Assembly (NCBI GenBank): GCA_049794535.1
Contig: JBARCX010000208.1
Span: forward strand, 1-9,102
Length of the DNA stretch: 9,102 nucleotides
Reading direction: 5' to 3'
From: JBARCX01 sp049794535
GTDB lineage: Bacteria; Pseudomonadota; Gammaproteobacteria; Xanthomonadales; Rhodanobacteraceae
The notes beneath the pieces are model-generated. The model made no database searches. It was not told where the DNA came from and was given only the letters and a program-made list of their open reading frames with translations. Below are positions 5,869 through 9,102 of this stretch, piece by piece; the first letter of the stretch is position 1; every line of letters begins with the position of its first letter. A program made the translations under genes and the position numbers.

Positions 5869-8342
5869 CACCACCGGTAGCGTGCCGTTGCCATGACTTC
5901 AGCGCCATCGCCATACGTGCACTGGGCAGCGCCAAAGCACGACGCGACGTATCGCTTGTCGAAAAGATTCTGCGCGTTCAGCGAGAACAGCCAATGCAAG
6001 CCTGTGTCGTAGTGCGCTGCCGCGTCGAATAACGTGGTGGCAGGTACCCGTATCGTGTTCGATGTGTCGTAACTCGCACCGACGTAACGTACGCCCGCGC
6101 TAAAGCCAAGTCCGCTCAAGCTGCCACTGTGCAGCGTGTAGTCGAGCCACGTTGATGCAACGTTTCGCGGAATACCCCATGGCTGCTTGCCCTGTAACGG
6201 CGTTGTTGCACCATCGATAGTCGTGGTCGAATCGTTGGATTCGGTCGTGATGTTATCCAGATAGGTATACGACGCGACAAGGTTGAGTTGGTCGCTCAGG
6301 CTGGCATGTGCTTCGAGTTCAAGGCCACGTGCGCGTACTTCGCCGGCCTGGTTACTGAAACCCGGGTGCGCAGGATCAGACGTCAGAACGTTCTGTTCGG
6401 TCAGGTTGAACGCAGCGGCGGTGATAAAGCTGTTGTAGCCGACGGGCTGGTACTTGAGGCCCACCTCGTACTGCTGGGCGGTGGTCGGCTTCGCCACGCC
6501 GCCGCCAAAGAGCACGCCGGCTTGCGGATCGAATGACTTGGAGAAACTCGCATAGGGCGCTATGCCGTTATCAAATAGATAGACGAGCCCAGTGCGCCAG
6601 GTGAATGCACGCTCGGACTGCGACAGCGCGTAGTTTTGAAGCGGGTTGTTATCTTCCGATGAGGCTTGATCTTCACGCGCACCGATCAGGAAACGCCACT
6701 TGTCGTAGGCGATTTGATCCTGTGCATAAAGGCCGACCTGTTTCTGGCGGATGAGGTCGTTGGAAAAGGCATTCGGCATCGTTACGGGTAGATAGGCCGG
6801 TGCGAACACATTCAACTGCGGGGCGGCCCCCAGACCGACGAGTTCGCGATACAGCACGCGCTGGAAGTCGAGCCCGAACAACACCGTTTGCGTGACTGAG
6901 CCGGTGGCGAATTTCGCCTGCACTTGGTTGTCGACGGTGAAAAACTTCGCGTGTTCGTCATTGAAAAACGCGTAGCGGTAGACGTTGGTATCCGAGTTTT
7001 GCGCCAAGCCGTTGGTGAAGACGTTGGCAAAATCGTCGGTAACGTCGGTGTAGCGGAGGTTCTGTCGGAACGTCCACACATCATTAAAGCGATGCTCGAA
7101 CGTGTAGCCGATCGAATACTGGGTCTTGGTGTGACGATCGAAATTCGAGTCGCCGAGATTCGTCGCCGGTGAGATCTTCCCCACGGGGTTATAAAGAATG
7201 GAGCCCATCGCCGGTACGAAGTTGTAGTAACCGACATCCGGGTCACGTTGATATTTCGCCAGTACCGTCAGCGTGGTATCCGCATCGGGTTTCCAGGTGA
7301 TCGCCGGTGCGATATAGACGTGCTTTTGCTTCACACCACGAACCTGGGTGTCGGTATCAAGACCGGTACCCGTTAATCGATAGGACAGGGTGCCATCCTG
7401 ATTAAGCGCACCACCGAGATCAAAACCTACCTGCGCGCGACCATGGCTGCCCGTCGTGGCGAATACCTCGTGGATCGGCGTGGTGGTCGGCTGCTTACTG
7501 ACGAGATTGGCAACGCCACCCGGATTAGCCTGACCGTAGAGCACCGACGAGGGGCCGTGAAGAACGTCGATGCGTTCGAGTCCATATGGGTCGAAACTCG
7601 AGATGGCATAGCCGTAACTCGTATCGCTCGGCAACCTTGATCCATCGAGAAATTGCTCAAGATAAAAGCCACGACTAAACAGGTATGGCGCGCCGTCGGT
7701 CGAATTGCCGCGAATTTCAGGCAGCACGCTGGCGGTATAGCGCAACGCCTCGGGAACGGTCTGCGCAGCTTGCGCATTCATCTGATCCCGGGTGACCACA
7801 GAGATCGATTGCGGTGTTTCGATGATCGAGGTATCGGTCTTAGTGCCTGTTGCGCTGGCCGTTGCCACGTAGCCGTCGGTTTCCGCGACCTGTGCTGTCA
7901 CCAGCACTTTTGAGAGTGACGTGGCGTTTTGCGGTGTCTGTCCTTGTGCCGTTACCGAATCGAGCTGGACCTGATAACTACCGTCGCTACGTGCCACGGC
8001 GTGCAAGCCGCTACCCACCAACAGCGTTGCAAGGCCATCTTGTGCGGCGTAGTGGCCATGCAGACCGGTGCTGGTTTTCCCTACGACAAGGTCAGGGGCG
8101 TAACGGAGCGATATGCCCGTCTGGTGACTAAAGCGATCGAGCGCGCTCGCCAGCGGACCGGCGGAAATGTCTAACGTGCCTTTAGTACCTTGCGCTGTCG
8201 CGAGCGCTGGCAGCGTTCCCAGCATCACGGCGAGGGCCATGACTGAGCCAAAAACGGCCTGATGTATGGCGCAAGCGAGTGAGCGACGCCGCTCTCCCTT
8301 ATTCGTATTCGCGCGACGCTGCGGCCCCTGACCTTGCTCCAT
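5868..8342 (-). CDS. TonB-dependent siderophore receptor A with N-terminal STN signalling domain, first gene of operon
   Basis: Outer-membrane ferric-siderophore receptor of 824 residues. ATG 8342 is well supported by AGGGG 8 bases upstream. A basic N-region (NKGERRRSLACA) precedes a hydrophobic signal core (about 29-44), with cleavage near LPALA or TA at 48-50. The STN domain is about 56-115 (TLDISAGPLASALDRF to DGSYQV). A TonB-box-like LSKVLVTA is at about 143-150. The plug is about 167-285, with TDTSIIETPQSISVVT, FSRGFYLEQFLDGSRL, DPYGLERIDVLHGPSSVLYG and QANPGG. The DPYGLER...GP.SVLYG...PGG pattern is like FhuA/FoxA, which hints at a hydroxamate siderophore; this is weak inference. The barrel ends SLNAQNLFDKRYVASC...CTYGDG...ATARYRW. 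Where receptors B and C have GLRR before the last strand, this protein has GDGAE. STN domains normally contact a FecR-like anti-sigma factor; none is encoded in the window. It heads the operon behind a Fur-like palindrome. Confidence 0.95.
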   Translation of the reverse strand: MEQGQGPQRRANTNKGERRRSLACAIHQAVFGSVMALAVMLGTLPALATAQGTKGTLDISAGPLASALDRFSHQTGISLRYAPDLVVGKTSTGLHGHYAAQDGLATLLVGSGLHAVARSDGSYQVQLDSVTAQGQTPQNATSLSKVLVTAQVAETDGYVATASATGTKTDTSIIETPQSISVVTRDQMNAQAAQTVPEALRYTASVLPEIRGNSTDGAPYLFSRGFYLEQFLDGSRLPSDTSYGYAISSFDPYGLERIDVLHGPSSVLYGQANPGGVANLVSKQPTTTPIHEVFATTGSHGRAQVGFDLGGALNQDGTLSYRLTGTGLDTDTQVRGVKQKHVYIAPAITWKPDADTTLTVLAKYQRDPDVGYYNFVPAMGSILYNPVGKISPATNLGDSNFDRHTKTQYSIGYTFEHRFNDVWTFRQNLRYTDVTDDFANVFTNGLAQNSDTNVYRYAFFNDEHAKFFTVDNQVQAKFATGSVTQTVLFGLDFQRVLYRELVGLGAAPQLNVFAPAYLPVTMPNAFSNDLIRQKQVGLYAQDQIAYDKWRFLIGAREDQASSEDNNPLQNYALSQSERAFTWRTGLVYLFDNGIAPYASFSKSFDPQAGVLFGGGVAKPTTAQQYEVGLKYQPVGYNSFITAAAFNLTEQNVLTSDPAHPGFSNQAGEVRARGLELEAHASLSDQLNLVASYTYLDNITTESNDSTTTIDGATTPLQGKQPWGIPRNVASTWLDYTLHSGSLSGLGFSAGVRYVGASYDTSNTIRVPATTLFDAAAHYDTGLHWLFSLNAQNLFDKRYVASCFGAAQCTYGDGAEVMATARYRW

Positions 8343-8350
8343 GTTTTGTG

Positions 8351-8355
8351 CCCCT
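8351..8355 (-). promoter_or_regulatory. Ribosome binding site of receptor A
   Basis: AGGGG on the coding strand lies 8 bases before ATG 8342 and fixes that start. It is the only strong Shine-Dalgarno sequence in the operon. The downstream genes lack one and probably rely on coupling to the gene before them. Confidence 0.75.
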
Positions 8356-8367
8356 GATGCAAAAGCG

Positions 8368-8386
8368 AATAGGAATGATTCCTATT
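8368..8386. promoter_or_regulatory. Perfect 19-bp palindrome, likely Fur-type iron-responsive operator
   Basis: AATAGGAATGATTCCTATT is a perfect 9-1-9 inverted repeat, centred 35 bases upstream of the receptor A start. A 19-bp 9-1-9 palindrome before siderophore receptor genes is the standard form of a Fur box. It keeps the AAT-N-ATT core but matches the classical E. coli consensus at only about 10 of 19 positions: GG/CC occupies the arms where GA/TC-type bases are usual. A possible -10 element (TATACG, about 8389-8394) sits directly beside it, so a bound repressor would block RNA polymerase. I could not find a convincing -35 at proper spacing. Binding by Fur is inferred; another dimeric regulator is possible. 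Confidence 0.6.
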
Positions 8387-8416
8387 TTCGTATAAGTTGC
8401 ACAGGAAGGGAAGACG

Positions 8417-8436
8417 GCTGAGTGTCGAAGCTCAGC
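8417..8436. repeat. Small hairpin in the intergenic region
   Basis: GCTGAG and CTCAGC pair perfectly around an 8-base loop. It lies downstream of the glycosyltransferase stop codon and upstream of the receptor operon promoter region. On the minus strand it is followed by a pyrimidine-rich stretch (CGTCTTCCCTTCC) rather than a T-run, so it is at best a weak terminator for the glycosyltransferase gene. I see nothing else clear between 8437 and 8523. Confidence 0.3.
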
Positions 8437-8523
8437 TATGGGTGGCTTTTCGTACCGGTGGGGAGTCGATGTAGGGCCGCTAATAAAGCTACTGCGCGGT
8501 CGTGAGGCGGGAGCTAAGCCGCT

Positions 8524-9102
8524 CTAGTCTGAGGGAGACACCAAGCCCGGCAGGGCTGCGTGGCGAGCGATCACCGTACCCTGCTGTACATGCCCAACCA
8601 CATGGAGAGGCATGTCATCGGCCTTCAGTCGAGCCAGGTCGCTGTCCGGAATCAACGCGATGGCATCGCTGCTTGCACGCCATATCTCTTCAAAGGTGGC
8701 GAAGTCGCTGATGTAGCCCGCTGGGCGCGATGCCAGTTCAGGCGTCATATCGTCATCGTGGTGATCCACCGTAGTGACGAGGCGTCCCAGATAGAACGGT
8801 AGACCACGCAAGTAATGATGGACGACGTATACCTCGGTATGTGGGCCAAGCTCGGGCTTGATGAGGCTGGCTGCCGGCTGTGCCGAATTCATATCGATGT
8901 ACTGCTCGAAGGATCGGAGCGTTAGCTGCCATCCCACCATCGTGGCAAGGGCTACCGCGTAAATGGAAAATCGGCGGTGGTTTTCATGGAGTAGGGAGGC
9001 GCCGACTGCCATCACCAACGCCATGATCGCCAGGGGCCAGAACACTCCACGTAATGCATGACGCAGCACGTCGTCAGAGCCTTGCCCATGCTTGGACGCT
9101 GC
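8524..9102 (-). CDS. C-terminal part of a GT39/ArnT-like membrane glycosyltransferase (5' end beyond window)
   Basis: The frame is open from the window edge to TAG at 8524-8526, giving 192 residues; the GTG at 9069 is almost certainly internal. Two hydrophobic helices are visible (WPLAIMALVMAVGASLL and FSIYAVALATMVGWQLTL). A soluble tail follows, with PHTEVYVVHHYLRGLPFYLGR, FEEIWRASSDAIALIPDSDL and a final MPLHVVGHVQQGTVIAR. A multi-helix membrane part followed by a periplasmic C-terminal domain carrying a LPFYLGR-like motif and a closing strand pair is typical of polyprenyl-phosphate-dependent transferases of the PMT/ArnT superfamily. These move a sugar, for example aminoarabinose or mannose, from undecaprenyl phosphate onto lipid A or another envelope acceptor. 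The catalytic N-terminal loop is outside the window, so donor and acceptor cannot be judged. It is separated from the iron operon by 181 bases with its own regulatory signals and is probably a separate transcription unit. Confidence 0.7.
   Translation of the reverse strand, partial: AASKHGQGSDDVLRHALRGVFWPLAIMALVMAVGASLLHENHRRFSIYAVALATMVGWQLTLRSFEQYIDMNSAQPAASLIKPELGPHTEVYVVHHYLRGLPFYLGRLVTTVDHHDDDMTPELASRPAGYISDFATFEEIWRASSDAIALIPDSDLARLKADDMPLHVVGHVQQGTVIARHAALPGLVSPSD

Noticed and set aside
8230..8300. Possible twin-arginine (Tat) signal in receptor A (ERRRSLACA)
   Set aside because: The motif lacks the usual F-L-K after the arginines, and outer-membrane receptors of this family use the Sec pathway. 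The basic stretch is simply a long N-region.
8417..8436. Intrinsic terminator for the glycosyltransferase gene
   Set aside because: The stem is only 6 bp with an 8-base loop, and no T-run follows on the minus strand, so I list it only as a hairpin.
1..9102. tRNA, rRNA, CRISPR arrays, insertion sequences or attachment sites
   Set aside because: The window is almost entirely filled by five coding regions, and the only sizeable gap (8343-8523) shows none of these.

Overview
The window is accessory iron-uptake DNA from a Gram-negative bacterium. Every gene I can support lies on the minus strand, so transcription runs from right to left. GC content is fairly high. The receptor style (a shared plug-entry motif TDTPIIETPQSISVV, terminal Trp residues, paired Cys near the C-terminus) resembles Xanthomonadales of the Rhodanobacteraceae type, such as Dyella, Luteibacter or Frateuria. 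That placement is inferred from family resemblance and was not tested by a search.

Layout in transcription order. (1) 9102-8524: the C-terminal 192 residues of an integral-membrane glycosyltransferase of the ArnT/PMT (GT39) kind, cut by the window edge. (2) 8523-8343: a 181-base intergenic region. It holds a weak hairpin (8417-8436), a perfect 19-bp palindrome that looks like a Fur-type iron operator (8368-8386), and a clear ribosome binding site. (3) 8342-5868: TonB-dependent siderophore receptor A, with an N-terminal STN signalling domain. (4) 5868-3634: receptor B, with no STN domain, whose likely start overlaps the stop codon of A. (5) 3563-1050: receptor C, with an STN domain. (6) 1043-1: a PepSY/four-helix inner-membrane protein, a probable ferric-siderophore reductase, starting 6 bases after receptor C and cut by the window edge.

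Genes 3 to 6 look like one operon of at least 7.3 kb: three tandem, diverged paralogous outer-membrane receptors followed by an inner-membrane protein with conserved histidines. A reasonable working model is that the receptors import different ferric siderophores, powered by TonB-ExbB-ExbD encoded elsewhere. The PepSY protein would then help release iron by reduction at the inner membrane. Low iron would de-repress the operon through the upstream palindrome. Receptors A and C carry the STN domain that normally signals to a FecR-like anti-sigma factor, yet no FecI/FecR pair is visible here. It may lie outside the window or be absent.

No RNA genes, transposons, CRISPR arrays or attachment sites were seen. 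I see no clearly new system. The points most worth a second look are the tandem STN / no-STN / STN receptor arrangement, the palindrome that departs from the classical Fur consensus, and the near-identical DNA patch shared by receptors A and C.
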